Notes: generated by a model from the letters alone, not told the origin. A DNA stretch of 25,355 bases from CAYNJF01 sp964351745 (GCA_964351745.1 CAYGPI010000035.1:1-25355), one strand, 5' to 3'. Shown: positions 1-9,320, counted from the stretch's first letter. Numbers and translations: made by a program.

Positions 1-1
1 A

Positions 2-1420
2 GATTTAGATTTTCAAAAGAAGATCATCTCAAGATTATCAGTCTCCAAGGAATTTTTTGAGGCTTTGCATCGATTTAAAGTTTCTAAAAATGTTAAAGCT
101 ATGCAGACCACAGCAAGAGCCCGGCTTGATCTTTTTATGCCTCGTTTGCTGAATCATGTTTTTAATTACGCCCATAGAGACCTACTATTAAACGCTTTAC
201 TAAAAGTTGTTAGAAAGATTACAAGACGTTCAAGTTACTTACTTTTACTCAATGAGAATCCGAAAGCCCTGCATCGATTTGTTAAATTATGCTCGAAGTC
301 TCCTTGGATTGTTGAGCTTATGGCTGAGTATCCGGTGTTGATTGATGAGATGTTATTGCCTATTAATGAGCTGATTGATATGAATAAGGCTTCGTTGGCT
401 GAACAGCTAGATAACTCCATGAAGTGGTTAGATGATGACTTAGACGCTCAAATGGAGAAATTACGACAATTTAAACTGAGTCATACTTTGAAGCTTGCCA
501 TTAATGAGCTGATGTCTAAAGCCCCTGTTGATGTGAGCGCGGGGTTAAGTCTGTTGGCGGAAGTGATATTAGAGAAAACTTACGCGATTGCTTCGCATGA
601 TATTTTATCGAAACCAAGATATCAGACACTTCAGCCCTTCGCCCCACAGTTGGGCGTGATAGCCTATGGGAATTTTGGCAGTTTTGACCTTCACTATCAA
701 TCTGATTTGGACTTAGTGTTTATTTATGATGATCTGCCACTTAAATCCGAAGAGCAAAATGACTGCCAAGAGATATATCTTCGTATCGCGCAAAGGATGA
801 TCCATATTTTAAATACGCCAACATTAAGTGGCACATTATACGAGATTGATGTGCGCTTAAGGCCGGGAGGGCGCTCGGGATTGCTGGTCACTTCTTTGAG
901 TGCTTATGCAAAATATGTTGATCAGGATGCTTGGACCTTTGAGCATCAAGCCTTAGTGAGGGCTCGACTTCTTTTAGGTCATGATAAATTTAAGGATAAA
1001 TTTCGTTTAATTAGAGCGAATGTTTTGACACAAAGACGACCGAAAACTAGTTTAATGCAAGAAATTAAACAAATGCGTGAGAAAATGAAAACAATCCATG
1101 CCGTGTATAAAGGATTTCATTTTAAACAAAGTGACGGCGGGCTCACAGATATTGAATTCATAGCTCAGTATTATGTTTTATTGTATGCAAGAAAATATCC
1201 TGTGTTATTAGAATTAACCAATACAAGAAAACTATTGGAAGCTCTCGTGGCGTTAGAGCTCATGGAGCATGACGTTTTTGAAACATTGATGGGCGCTGCA
1301 TCTTATTATCAACAGCAACTTCGACTATGCATTTTGCAAGAGCAAGGCCATGGTACTTTAGCTGATTCAGCGCCCTGGCCTCAAAGGGTTAAAGCCATTT
1401 GGGATAGTTTGTTTGTTTAA
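2..1420 (+). CDS. glnE: Glutamine synthetase adenylyltransferase GlnE, C-terminal part (5' end outside window)
   Basis: GlnE controls nitrogen assimilation by adenylylating and deadenylylating glutamine synthetase in the cytoplasm. The frame is open to the left edge, so the TTG at 65 is an internal codon and not a start. What remains, about 470 residues, matches the linker and adenylyltransferase half of a protein that is about 950 residues long in E. coli; the N-terminal adenylyl-removing half is presumably upstream. Visible family signatures are LLLNENPKAL, the nucleotidyltransferase metal motif SDLDLVF, EIDVRLRPGGRSGLL, AWTFEHQALVRAR, MREKM and GGLTDIEF. The glycine motif before the metal site reads GNFGSFDL, where I recall GKLGGREL-like sequence in the family, a mild divergence. 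The natural stop and an ordinary C-terminus are present. No terminator is visible before ilvE. Confidence 0.93.
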   Translation, partial: DLDFQKKIISRLSVSKEFFEALHRFKVSKNVKAMQTTARARLDLFMPRLLNHVFNYAHRDLLLNALLKVVRKITRRSSYLLLLNENPKALHRFVKLCSKSPWIVELMAEYPVLIDEMLLPINELIDMNKASLAEQLDNSMKWLDDDLDAQMEKLRQFKLSHTLKLAINELMSKAPVDVSAGLSLLAEVILEKTYAIASHDILSKPRYQTLQPFAPQLGVIAYGNFGSFDLHYQSDLDLVFIYDDLPLKSEEQNDCQEIYLRIAQRMIHILNTPTLSGTLYEIDVRLRPGGRSGLLVTSLSAYAKYVDQDAWTFEHQALVRARLLLGHDKFKDKFRLIRANVLTQRRPKTSLMQEIKQMREKMKTIHAVYKGFHFKQSDGGLTDIEFIAQYYVLLYARKYPVLLELTNTRKLLEALVALELMEHDVFETLMGAASYYQQQLRLCILQEQGHGTLADSAPWPQRVKAIWDSLFV

Positions 1421-1533
1421 TTTCTTAGTCTCTAGATAGAAAGCTCATTGTTTTGTTTAGAAGATAATCATGGTAAGGTGTGGTTCTAAATTTAGTAGGT
1501 ATTCGAATTGTTGTACAGCAAAGGAGGGTGAGC

Positions 1534-2457
1534 ATGTCAATGGCCGATCGTGATGGGTTTATTTGGATGGATGGAGAATGGCTGCCCTGGCGAGATGCAA
1601 ATATTCATGTTTTAACGCATACCCTTCATTATGGCATGGGTGTTTTTGAAGGCATTAGAGCCTATGAAACGTCTAAAGGGCCGGCTATTTTCAAACTTGA
1701 GCAGCACACTAAACGGTTCATGGATTCTTGCAAAATCCTACAGCTAACCCCTCCCTTTGACAAAGACACCATGATTCAAGTTCAAAAGGAAGTCATTACG
1801 AGAAATAAACTCGCATCAGGTTACATTCGACCTTTAGCTTTTTTGGGCAGCGAAGGTATGGGGCTTAGGGCAAATAACTTAAAAGTTCATGTTGCTGTGG
1901 CAGCATGGCCATGGGGCGCGTATTTGGGTAAAGAGAATTTAGAGCTAGGTATCAAAGTTAGAACTAGCTCGTACACGCGACACCATGTCAATGTTTCTAT
2001 GTGTAAAGCCAAAGCTACAGGTCATTATATTAATTCAATTTTAGCACTGCATGAGGCTTTAGCCAGTGGTTGTGATGAAGCGATGCTTTTAGATGCGCAG
2101 GGGTATGTGGCTGAAGGGAGTGGTGAAAACCTATTTTTGGTGCATGATGGTAAGCTTTACACCCCTCAACTAACTTCTTGTTTAAATGGGATTACTCGAC
2201 ATACTATTTTTGCTTTTGCCAAAGATCTAGGCCTAGAAGTGATTGAAAAACCAATGACCAGAGATGAAGTATATATTGCTGATGAAGCATTCTTTACTGG
2301 AACTGCTGCTGAAATTACACCGATCCGAGAAGTGGATGGCCGAATCATTGGCGATGGTAAAAGAGGGCCGTTGACGGAAAAACTTCAAAGTCTATATTTT
2401 GACGTTGTACAAGGAAAGTTACCGCAATATGATGAGTGGTTAACTTATTTAAATTAA
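1534..2457 (+). CDS. ilvE: Branched-chain amino acid aminotransferase
   Basis: A PLP-dependent fold-type IV aminotransferase that interconverts leucine, isoleucine and valine with their 2-oxo acids using glutamate/2-oxoglutarate. The 307-residue product is close to E. coli IlvE (309). The catalytic lysine should be K160 in KATGHYINS, and the later EGSGENLF and FFTGTAAEITPIREVDG motifs match the family closely. I chose the ATG at 1534 because a strong ribosome site (AAGGAGGG, 1521-1528) sits just upstream; the reading frame runs back to a GTG at 1480 without such a site, and the family begins near this ATG. It is followed within 20 bases by the zinc protein gene and then the LPS genes, so it probably heads their transcript. 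The link to LPS seems positional and not biochemical. Confidence 0.96.
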   Translation: MSMADRDGFIWMDGEWLPWRDANIHVLTHTLHYGMGVFEGIRAYETSKGPAIFKLEQHTKRFMDSCKILQLTPPFDKDTMIQVQKEVITRNKLASGYIRPLAFLGSEGMGLRANNLKVHVAVAAWPWGAYLGKENLELGIKVRTSSYTRHHVNVSMCKAKATGHYINSILALHEALASGCDEAMLLDAQGYVAEGSGENLFLVHDGKLYTPQLTSCLNGITRHTIFAFAKDLGLEVIEKPMTRDEVYIADEAFFTGTAAEITPIREVDGRIIGDGKRGPLTEKLQSLYFDVVQGKLPQYDEWLTYLN

Positions 2458-2476
2458 TCATGAGTATGAGGTTGAT

Positions 2477-2677
2477 GTGAGCGAGCAACAAAAAAGACAA
2501 GCGAGCAGCGCTAAGAGATATGAGGTGACTAGCAGTGATTTGCCATTATCCTGTCCTATGCCTGACATGACCTTATGGAATGCTCATCCAAAGGTTTTTT
2601 TGCCAATAGAGAAAACTGGACATGCCGCATGCCCATACTGTGGCGCTGAATATAAATTACTACAAGAGTCAAAATAA
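2477..2677 (+). CDS. Small zf-CHCC zinc-finger domain protein
   Basis: A 66-residue protein whose C-terminal two thirds fit the zf-CHCC family (PF10276), the domain also found in the mitochondrial complex I subunit NDUFS6. The likely zinc ligands are C26, H37, C52 and C55, the last pair in CPYCG, with the typical HPKVFLPI and EYKL segments around them. Its bacterial function is not established; I would not assign one beyond zinc binding. The start is a GTG at 2477. The gene lies 19 bases after ilvE and 9 bases before waaF, so it is almost certainly co-transcribed with both. Confidence 0.88.
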   Translation: MSEQQKRQASSAKRYEVTSSDLPLSCPMPDMTLWNAHPKVFLPIEKTGHAACPYCGAEYKLLQESK

Positions 2678-2686
2678 AATAGACGT

Positions 2687-3700
2687 ATGAATAAAGATAT
2701 TTTAGTCATCGGTCCAAGTTGGGTCGGTGATATGGTGATGGCGCAAGTTCTTTTTAAGATTTTAAAGAAACGACACCCTAGTGCCGCGATTGATGTCATG
2801 GCTCCGAACTGGAGTGCGCCGATTTTATCTCGCATGAAGGAAGTTCGTGACCATGTCAGCATGCCTATTGGTCATGGGGCGCTGAATTTAAGGCATAGAC
2901 ATCGTTTAGGTCAAACATTAAGAGACAAGCACTACGAACAATCTTTCATTTTGCCAAATTCTTTCAAATCGGCTTTGATCCCTTTTTGGGCAAAAATACT
3001 AAAGCGCACAGGCTTTAAGGGAGAAATGCGCTATGGGCTTTTAAATGACATGCGTATTCTTGACAAGCAAAAGTTACCTTTAATGATCCAAAGGTTTGCA
3101 GCGTTAGGTTTCGATAAACATGATGCTTTGCCAGATAAGTTACCCCGACCTCATTTGTCCATTGATGCTGCAAGCCTTCAAAATACCTTACAGCAAAAGG
3201 GTTTAGTTCTCGACAAACCAATGATTGCTTTATGCCCTGGAGCAGAATTTGGACCTTCCAAACAATGGCCGCTTGAGTATTATGCACAAATCGCTAAGCA
3301 TTTTATTAACCAAGGGTTAGATGTTTGGATCTTTGGCTCCCAAAATGATGAAGCTTCTGCTGAGTTAATAAGTCAAGCAACCGAAGGGCGAGCGATGAAT
3401 CTTGCGGGGCAGACGACTTTAAGCGAAGCTTGTGATTTGCTTTCGTTGGCTCAAGCGGTCGTCACAAATGATTCTGGGTTGATGCATATCGCAGCAGCCC
3501 TCGATAAGCCGTTAGTTGCCTTATATGGATCAACCGATCCTTCTTTTACGCCGCCACTAGCGCATCAAACCTTTATTTATAGGACCAAAGAGGATTGTAG
3601 CCCTTGTTTTAAAAGAACATGTCCCCTTAAGCATCATAATTGTATGAAGTCTCTTGAGCCAACTCCCGTGATTAAACAAATTGAGCGGTGGCTTTCATGA
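2687..3700 (+). CDS. waaF: ADP-heptose:LPS heptosyltransferase II
   Basis: A GT9-family enzyme that adds the second L-glycero-D-manno-heptose to the first heptose of the LPS inner core, on the cytoplasmic face of the inner membrane. The N-terminus ILVIGPSWVGDMVMAQ is the WaaF signature, with D15 as the conserved acidic residue. The donor-binding half shows ALCPGAEFGPSKQWP, TNDSGLMHIAAAL and LYGSTDPSFTPP. The C-terminus has the cysteine cluster CSPCFKRTC that is common in this family. Length (337) is normal (E. coli 348). Its stop overlaps the waaC start in ATGA, which suggests translational coupling. The donor is made by HldE and HldD encoded 3 kb downstream. Confidence 0.94.
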   Translation: MNKDILVIGPSWVGDMVMAQVLFKILKKRHPSAAIDVMAPNWSAPILSRMKEVRDHVSMPIGHGALNLRHRHRLGQTLRDKHYEQSFILPNSFKSALIPFWAKILKRTGFKGEMRYGLLNDMRILDKQKLPLMIQRFAALGFDKHDALPDKLPRPHLSIDAASLQNTLQQKGLVLDKPMIALCPGAEFGPSKQWPLEYYAQIAKHFINQGLDVWIFGSQNDEASAELISQATEGRAMNLAGQTTLSEACDLLSLAQAVVTNDSGLMHIAAALDKPLVALYGSTDPSFTPPLAHQTFIYRTKEDCSPCFKRTCPLKHHNCMKSLEPTPVIKQIERWLS

Positions 3701-4746
3701 AAGTTCTGTTGATTAAAATGTCATCTTTCGGCGATGTATTGCATACCTTGCCAGCTATACAAGATGCTTTCAGGGCAAAGCAAATAACTTTTGATTGGGC
3801 GATTGAGCCAAGTTTTAGTGATATGGCCTCGTTGAATATGGCTGTTAAAGAAGTTATTCCTGTGCCACTTCGTTATTGGCGAAAAAATATGTGGTCAAGT
3901 CTTAAAAGTGGTGATGTTAAACGGACGCTATCAAGGTTAAGATCTAAGCGCTATGATTTAGTGATTGACGCACAAGGTCTTTTAAAGAGCGCCCTTGTGG
4001 GAGCGGTTACAAAAGGGCAACGTGTAGGGTATAACAAACACTCAATCCGTGAGCCGTTAGCTTCCTCTTTTTACCATAGAAAAGTAGAAGTGAGCCGCCA
4101 TTTGCATGCCGTAGAGCGAACACGAGCATTATTTGCTGATATTTTTGGATATCAATACCAAACTTTACCGTTAGACTATGGTATTGATCCAAGCTTGCTC
4201 CCTAAGAAGGCAGCGCCTTCAGAATCTTTATTATTCTTACATGGAACAACTTGGGATACGAAGCACTGGCCACAAACCTATTGGCAACAACTGACCGAGA
4301 AAGCAGCCAAGCAAGGTTATACCGTTTTATTGCCTTGGGGATCTGAAGCAGAAAGAAAGAGAGCTTTAGCAATAAAAGAATCCTGCACCCTTATACCTCA
4401 ACCACAAGTTTTACCAAAAATGTCTTTATTAGAATTAGCAGGCTTGATGTTGAGTGTTGATGGCGTTGTTGCCGTGGACACGGGACTTGGACACCTAGCG
4501 AGTGCATTAGGGGTAACTTGTTTATCATTATATGGCTCCACGGATCCTAAAAGAACAGGGACTCATGGATTAAACCAAGCTCATCTGCAAGCGATAAAAT
4601 CTTGTGCGCCTTGTTTAAAAAGAACTTGTCAGCTCGAGGGCTCATTTGAAGTTAATCCGCCATGCTTTTTAGATATTCATCCACAAAGAGTCTGGTCCTT
4701 TTTGCAGCCGATGCTTGAGCAAAAAAGCACAAGGAAGATGGCTTGA
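3697..4746 (+). CDS. waaC: ADP-heptose:LPS heptosyltransferase I
   Basis: A GT9-family transferase that puts the first heptose on Kdo2-lipid A. The start region MKVLLIKMSSFGDVLHTLPA is diagnostic, with catalytic D13 at the same place as in E. coli WaaC. The C-terminal half shows FLHGTTWDTKHWP, AVDTGLGHLASALG and LYGSTDPKRTGTHG, and a family-typical CAPCLKRTC cysteine group. The 349-residue length is normal for the family. I prefer the ATG at 3697, which overlaps the waaF stop as ATGA, over the GTG three codons upstream. Its last base is the first base of the waaL ATG, so the chain of coupled genes continues. Confidence 0.94.
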   Translation: MKVLLIKMSSFGDVLHTLPAIQDAFRAKQITFDWAIEPSFSDMASLNMAVKEVIPVPLRYWRKNMWSSLKSGDVKRTLSRLRSKRYDLVIDAQGLLKSALVGAVTKGQRVGYNKHSIREPLASSFYHRKVEVSRHLHAVERTRALFADIFGYQYQTLPLDYGIDPSLLPKKAAPSESLLFLHGTTWDTKHWPQTYWQQLTEKAAKQGYTVLLPWGSEAERKRALAIKESCTLIPQPQVLPKMSLLELAGLMLSVDGVVAVDTGLGHLASALGVTCLSLYGSTDPKRTGTHGLNQAHLQAIKSCAPCLKRTCQLEGSFEVNPPCFLDIHPQRVWSFLQPMLEQKSTRKMA

Positions 4747-5951
4747 TGAATCTGCAAGCTATTAGTGATAAAAGTCGTTTTTATTTGCCAATCTTATTAT
4801 GCTTTAGTATCCCTGTTTCAACAGCTCTGACGACAGGGTGCATGGCTTCCCTGTTGCTTATGTGGTTATTCGGTGGTGATCATAAAAAGAAGATGTCTCA
4901 GTTTTGGGAGCACCCTTTAGCACCCTATTTGCTTGCCTTGATTGGTTTGTGTTTGTTAAGAGGCTTGTTTAGCTTTGGCTCTACAGAGCACGTGATGGAG
5001 AGGTTTCGAGATGTCTTTAGATTATCTTTAATTCCTATTTTGGGATACTACTTAACCACACAACGCCAAGTCCATTATTGCTTTTATGCTTTCATTAGCG
5101 CAATGGTGGTTACTTTGGTGGCCGCCTTTCTTAAAGTGTATCTCAATGCGCCGATTGGCCTAAAGTTTACCGAAGCTGCAGTTTTCAAAACTCATATAGA
5201 TACTAACTTTTTCATGTCTCTTGCTGCTTTTTATGTGATTTTTATGGCGTTTCATTTAAAGAGATATCGAGTACAACTGGCCTTGTTGGGCGGTGTGATG
5301 CTTTACTATATCTTTTTTATGAGCATTGGCCGTATAGGATATGTCACGATATCTCTTGTAGGGCTGTATGCCGCTCAGCATTATTATGGAAAAAAGGGGT
5401 TAGGGATTGCGATCCTTGTTTTTATAGCGCTCATGTTTGGCATTTATCACTTCTCTGATATCTTTCAACAGCGTATGAACGCTTTAGAGCAAGATTGGGC
5501 GTATTATCAGCAAGGCGAGTTGTTATATTCATCTTTAGGATCAAGATTACAGTTTTATCAATCGAGTTTGCAATTGCTTGCTCAAAAACCATGGTTAGGC
5601 TGGGGAACAGGTAGCTTTGGTGCGGCTTATGAGCATTTAAGTCAAGGTCAATATCTTTTTACTGATAATCCTCATAATGAATATTTGCGAGTAGGCGTTG
5701 AGTCTGGCTTGTTTGGAATGTTTTTACTGATCTTGCTTTTTGTGAGACAGTGGCAATTTTATGCAGAGATTAGAGAGTCCTGGCGTGTTTTAGCTCGTGG
5801 TACTCTCTTGCTTTTTGCTTCAGGTTGTTTACTAAATTCTTGGATGACTGATTTTTCAGAAAGTTATTTTTATGTTGTTTTCACGGCGATAAGTTTGTCT
5901 ATGCTGGCAGCTTGGCGACCTGGTGATTTAGTTCGAGTACCCATACATTGA
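4746..5951 (+). CDS. waaL: O-antigen ligase-like membrane protein (WaaL/Wzy_C family)
   Basis: A polytopic inner-membrane protein of 401 residues with about ten to twelve hydrophobic segments. The Wzy_C/O-antigen ligase domain is visible: SIGRIGYVTI before a helix, then a large periplasmic loop with GSRLQFYQSS, KPWLGWGTGSFG and DNPHNEYLRVGVESGLFG. The histidine in PHNEYL is the residue conserved in ligases that transfer undecaprenyl-linked O-antigen to the lipid A core. Sequence alone does not separate a ligase from a Wzy polymerase; its place between waaC and a glycosyltransferase gene favours a ligase. No wzx, wzz or nucleotide-sugar genes for O-antigen are in the window. The ATG at 4746 shares a base with the waaC stop (TGATG). 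Confidence 0.82.
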   Translation: MNLQAISDKSRFYLPILLCFSIPVSTALTTGCMASLLLMWLFGGDHKKKMSQFWEHPLAPYLLALIGLCLLRGLFSFGSTEHVMERFRDVFRLSLIPILGYYLTTQRQVHYCFYAFISAMVVTLVAAFLKVYLNAPIGLKFTEAAVFKTHIDTNFFMSLAAFYVIFMAFHLKRYRVQLALLGGVMLYYIFFMSIGRIGYVTISLVGLYAAQHYYGKKGLGIAILVFIALMFGIYHFSDIFQQRMNALEQDWAYYQQGELLYSSLGSRLQFYQSSLQLLAQKPWLGWGTGSFGAAYEHLSQGQYLFTDNPHNEYLRVGVESGLFGMFLLILLFVRQWQFYAEIRESWRVLARGTLLLFASGCLLNSWMTDFSESYFYVVFTAISLSMLAAWRPGDLVRVPIH

Positions 5952-6775
5952 ATAAAAAACAAAGCATATCTATCTCAGTGATTATCACAACCTATAATTG
6001 GCCTAAAGCCCTTGATGCGGTTTTGCGCTCTGTTTGTGCTCAACGCTACGATCGCTTAGAAATTTTAGTTGCTGACGATGGCTCAAGACCCGATACCAAA
6101 CAATTAGTCGAGTATTGGGGATCAAAAGCACCTTTCCCCATCAAACATATTTGGCAAGAAGATAAAGGGTTTAGAGCGGCTAAAATTAGAAATCGCGCGA
6201 TCGCTGCTGCTAAGCATGACTTTGTTATTTTTTTAGATGGGGATTGCGTGATACCTCCCACCTTTATTCAAAGATATAGTAAGCTTGCCAGTGAAGGCAC
6301 CTTTGTTTCAGGCAATAGGGTGTTGCTGGAGGAAAAATTCACTCAAAAATGCATTTCTAAAAAAATACCTTTTGAAAAATGGACTCTTGCAAGATGGATG
6401 AATGCTTGGTTGCAAGGCAAATGTAATCGAATATCTCCATTAATTTACTTACCGCTCGGGCCTTTGAGAGCGCGTATCGCTCAACATTGGAAAGGGGTTA
6501 AAACTTGTAATTTAGGTGTTTGGCTTAAAGATTTAAAGTCAGTGAACGGATTAGATGAAGATTATACAGGTTGGGGTTATGAAGATTCTGATTTAGTAAT
6601 TCGACTCTTAAGGCAAGGCGTGCAACGCAAAGAGGGGCGATTTGCGATACCCGTTTTTCACCTTTGGCACCCTATGCAATCACGCAAGGATGCGTCTGAA
6701 AATTTTGCTCGTTTAGCTTCTATCCAAAATGAATCGCGAGTCAAAGCCCTACTTGGGTTAGATCAATATCTTTAA
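5948..6775 (+). CDS. Family 2 glycosyltransferase with galactosyltransferase-like C-terminal region
   Basis: A cytoplasmic GT-A fold glycosyltransferase of 275 residues. The N-terminal part shows SVIITTYNW, nucleotide-binding D43-D44 (VADDGS) and the metal motif with D97 and D99 (FLDGDC). Further along, GWGYEDSDL (E212, D213) and a following H/W-rich segment match the glyco_transf_7C-type acceptor region seen in galactosyltransferases. It most likely adds a hexose to the LPS outer core or to a surface glycan; the donor sugar cannot be read from sequence. The start is a TTG at 5948 overlapping the waaL stop by 4 bases, and no ATG precedes the GT motif. It ends the waa operon; a new promoter candidate follows. 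Confidence 0.87.
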   Translation: MNKKQSISISVIITTYNWPKALDAVLRSVCAQRYDRLEILVADDGSRPDTKQLVEYWGSKAPFPIKHIWQEDKGFRAAKIRNRAIAAAKHDFVIFLDGDCVIPPTFIQRYSKLASEGTFVSGNRVLLEEKFTQKCISKKIPFEKWTLARWMNAWLQGKCNRISPLIYLPLGPLRARIAQHWKGVKTCNLGVWLKDLKSVNGLDEDYTGWGYEDSDLVIRLLRQGVQRKEGRFAIPVFHLWHPMQSRKDASENFARLASIQNESRVKALLGLDQYL

Positions 6776-6819
6776 AAAATCATGTTCATGCTCAGAGATC
6801 CTCTGTTAAATTTAAAATA

Positions 6820-6828
6820 TGATAAAAT
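6820..6828 (+). promoter_or_regulatory. Candidate extended -10 promoter for hldE-hldD
   Basis: TGATAAAAT is an extended -10 (TGn followed by TAAAAT, one mismatch to TATAAT) in an AT-rich stretch, 35 bases before the hldE ATG. No convincing -35 box is visible upstream, which is tolerated for extended -10 promoters. It would give hldE-hldD their own transcript apart from the upstream waa operon. Confidence 0.4.
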
Positions 6829-6863
6829 GACTCACCTAAAATAATAATAACAGTGAAAGTTAG

Positions 6864-8333
6864 ATGAACACCCAAAAAAATAATATAGAGTTACCTGACA
6901 CCATCGACTTTTCACAGGCGCGAATTTTAGTGATAGGTGATGTCATGCTTGATCGGTATTGGCATGGAGACACTTCGAGAATCTCACCAGAAGCGCCAGT
7001 GCCCGTTGTTAAGATTGATCGAGATGAAGATAGACTCGGGGGAGCTGCTAATGTTGCCTGCAACATACAAAAGCTAGGCGCACAGGCAAAATTGATAGGC
7101 GTGATAGGACACGATGAGCCAGGGAAAAAACTTAAGGGATTGTTAGAAAAACATGGTGTTCGTGCCGATTTGTTTGAAGCCGATGTTCAGACTTGTACGA
7201 AGCTTAGGATTATTGGACGCTCTCAGCAGCTGATTCGATGTGATTTTGAACAAGCTTTTGATGTTTATCAACACGATGTTTTGGCGTTAGCTAAAAAGCA
7301 TATTCAATGGGCAACAGCCGTTGTTTTATCCGATTATGCAAAAGGAACGCTATCGAATATCGAAGCGCTTATTGAGATAGCCAATCAGGCTAAAGTCCCA
7401 GTTTTGGTTGATCCTAAAAGCTCAAATTTTGAAAAATATAGCAACGTTTCTATGATCACACCAAATTTTAAAGAATTTAAGCAAGTGGCTGGTGCGGTAA
7501 GCTCTGATGCTCAAATTGAAACCAAAGCAAAAGAGTTGATAAATAATTACCAGTTTAGCTCTGTTTTAGTGACAAGGGGGGCACAAGGTATGTCTCTTTT
7601 TGAAAAGGATGTTGAGCCTTATCATGTACCAGCTTTGGCAAGAGAAGTGTTTGACATCACCGGGGCTGGTGATACTGTCATAGCGGCTTTAAGCTGCGCT
7701 TTAGGGACTGGCTTTTCTAAGCAGCATGCTGCCTTTCTTGCTAATGTTGCAGCTGGGATTGTTGTGGCTAAACTTGGGACTGCCATGGTTAGCATTGATG
7801 AGCTTAACACCGGTTTAAACAGTTGCTCACCCATGCGCTCGGCTCATAGAAAAATAGTCGATCTACATGGTTTAGAGATAGCACGTGCACGTGCCAAAGA
7901 TAATGGTAGAAAAATCGTTTTTACGAATGGATGTTTTGATATTTTGCATGCCGGTCACGTGACCTATTTAGCCAAAGCTAGAAGTTTTGGGGATGGGTTA
8001 ATTGTCGCTGTGAATACCGATCAATCAGTTCGAGCTTTAAAAGGTATTTATCGACCTATTCATGCTTTAGCTGAGCGCATGAGAGTCTTAGCAGCTTTGG
8101 ACTGTGTTGATTGGGTGATTCCTTTTTCAGATGAAACACCATTGGCCCTGATTGAAAAAATTTGTCCAGATATTCTAGTGAAAGGTGCAGATTATCAAAT
8201 TCATGAAATTGCAGGGAGTGATTTTGTTATTGCAAACGGAGGCCAGGTTAAACTTGTTGACTTGGTTTCTGGATGCTCAACAACAGGGACTGTGAATAAA
8301 ATTCAAAAAGAATCTGAGAGTGTAGGAGCATAA
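6864..8333 (+). CDS. hldE: Bifunctional heptose-7-phosphate kinase / heptose-1-phosphate adenylyltransferase
   Basis: HldE phosphorylates D-glycero-D-manno-heptose 7-phosphate at C1 and later adenylylates the 1-phosphate to ADP-heptose, supplying the LPS inner core. The 489 residues match the two-domain form (E. coli 477). Residues about 18-320 are a PfkB/ribokinase domain with GGAANVACN (59-67) and DITGAGD, where D270 is the expected catalytic base. Residues about 348-489 are a cytidylyltransferase-fold domain with FTNGCFDILHAGH, the HxGH motif at 362-365. hldD starts 2 bases after its stop, placing the third step of the same pathway in the operon. GmhA and GmhB, the other steps, are not in the window. 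Confidence 0.96.
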   Translation: MNTQKNNIELPDTIDFSQARILVIGDVMLDRYWHGDTSRISPEAPVPVVKIDRDEDRLGGAANVACNIQKLGAQAKLIGVIGHDEPGKKLKGLLEKHGVRADLFEADVQTCTKLRIIGRSQQLIRCDFEQAFDVYQHDVLALAKKHIQWATAVVLSDYAKGTLSNIEALIEIANQAKVPVLVDPKSSNFEKYSNVSMITPNFKEFKQVAGAVSSDAQIETKAKELINNYQFSSVLVTRGAQGMSLFEKDVEPYHVPALAREVFDITGAGDTVIAALSCALGTGFSKQHAAFLANVAAGIVVAKLGTAMVSIDELNTGLNSCSPMRSAHRKIVDLHGLEIARARAKDNGRKIVFTNGCFDILHAGHVTYLAKARSFGDGLIVAVNTDQSVRALKGIYRPIHALAERMRVLAALDCVDWVIPFSDETPLALIEKICPDILVKGADYQIHEIAGSDFVIANGGQVKLVDLVSGCSTTGTVNKIQKESESVGA

Positions 8334-8335
8334 AT

Positions 8336-9319
8336 ATGATTATTATTACAGGTGGTGCGGGTTTTATTGGCTCTAATCTTGTTGCAAGCTTAAATGCTAA
8401 AGGCTACACCGATATTTTAGTGGTCGATGACTTAAGTGATGGTCATCAATTTATGAACCTTCAAACAGCTAAAATTGCCGATTATATGGATAAGTCTGAG
8501 TTTTGTCAGGCTCTGCAAAATAGTTATCATTTTGCTAAAGACATCGATGCTGTGATTCATATGGGTGCATGCTCTGATACCACTGAGTGGGATGGTCAGT
8601 ATGTGATGGAGAATAATTTCACCTACTCAAAAGTGTTATTTCATTATTGTACCGACCATAAAATTCCTTTCCTGTATGCCTCAAGTGCTGCTGTCTATGG
8701 AAATTCTGTTGAATTTAATGAAAATGGTGGTCACGAAGCGCCTTTAAATGTTTATGGTTATTCAAAATATTTATTTGACCAATATGTTTTAAATCATCAA
8801 GAGCTATGCACAAATCAGGTGGCAGGTTTTAGATTTTTTAATGTTTACGGACCTAAAGAAGCCCATAAAGGAAAAATGAGTAGTGTTGCTTACCATCTCA
8901 ATCAACAGATCCAAGAATCGGGAAACATTAAGTTGTTTGAAGGCTATGATGGTTACAAAAATGGCGAACAAAAACGAGATTTTGTTTATGTTGGTGATGT
9001 CGCCGAAGTGCTGATTTGGTTTTTAAATCACCCAAGTGCCTCAGGGATCTTCAACCTGGGAACGGGGCGTGCACAAACGTTTAATGATGTTGCTCATAGT
9101 GTACTCGATTGGCATCAATCTGGCTCTCTTGATTACATCCCGTTTCCAGATCATTTAAAGGGCCATTATCAAAGTTATACGCAGGCAGATATTTCTAAAT
9201 TAAGAGCCATTGGGTGTGATCACGTTTTTAAAACGGTACAAGAGGGTGTGAAGGCTTATTTAGATATTATGAATGCTCATTTGATCGAAAAGAAAAAGCC
9301 TTCTTTAGAAATGGCCTAA
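8336..9319 (+). CDS. hldD: ADP-L-glycero-D-manno-heptose 6-epimerase
   Basis: An extended SDR-family NADP-dependent epimerase that converts ADP-D,D-heptose to ADP-L,D-heptose, the donor used by WaaC and WaaF. The N-terminal GGAGFIG (6-12) binds the cofactor, and Y140-x3-K144 is the active-site pair, Y140 being at the same number as in E. coli HldD. Other matches are ACSDTTEWDG, ASSAAVYG, FRFFNVYGPKEAHKG and RDFVYVGDV. The length of 327 is normal. A good ribosome site (AGGAG) lies inside the last codons of hldE. A short uncertain ORF and a strong hairpin follow. Confidence 0.96.
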   Translation: MIIITGGAGFIGSNLVASLNAKGYTDILVVDDLSDGHQFMNLQTAKIADYMDKSEFCQALQNSYHFAKDIDAVIHMGACSDTTEWDGQYVMENNFTYSKVLFHYCTDHKIPFLYASSAAVYGNSVEFNENGGHEAPLNVYGYSKYLFDQYVLNHQELCTNQVAGFRFFNVYGPKEAHKGKMSSVAYHLNQQIQESGNIKLFEGYDGYKNGEQKRDFVYVGDVAEVLIWFLNHPSASGIFNLGTGRAQTFNDVAHSVLDWHQSGSLDYIPFPDHLKGHYQSYTQADISKLRAIGCDHVFKTVQEGVKAYLDIMNAHLIEKKKPSLEMA

Positions 9320-9320
9320 T

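Noticed and set aside
1480..1533. An 18-codon GTG-started extension of ilvE
   Set aside because: No ribosome site before it, whereas AAGGAGGG stands just before the ATG at 1534, and the family starts there.
2687..4746. waaF and waaC side by side with similar cysteine clusters, considered as a recent tandem duplication
   Set aside because: Their N-terminal signatures and overall sequences are those of two distinct old paralogues, heptosyltransferases II and I; adjacency is normal.
6793..6805. Small inverted repeat CAGAG-ATC-CTCTG after the GT2 gene, considered as a terminator
   Set aside because: Only a 5-bp stem with a 3-base loop and no T-run after it.
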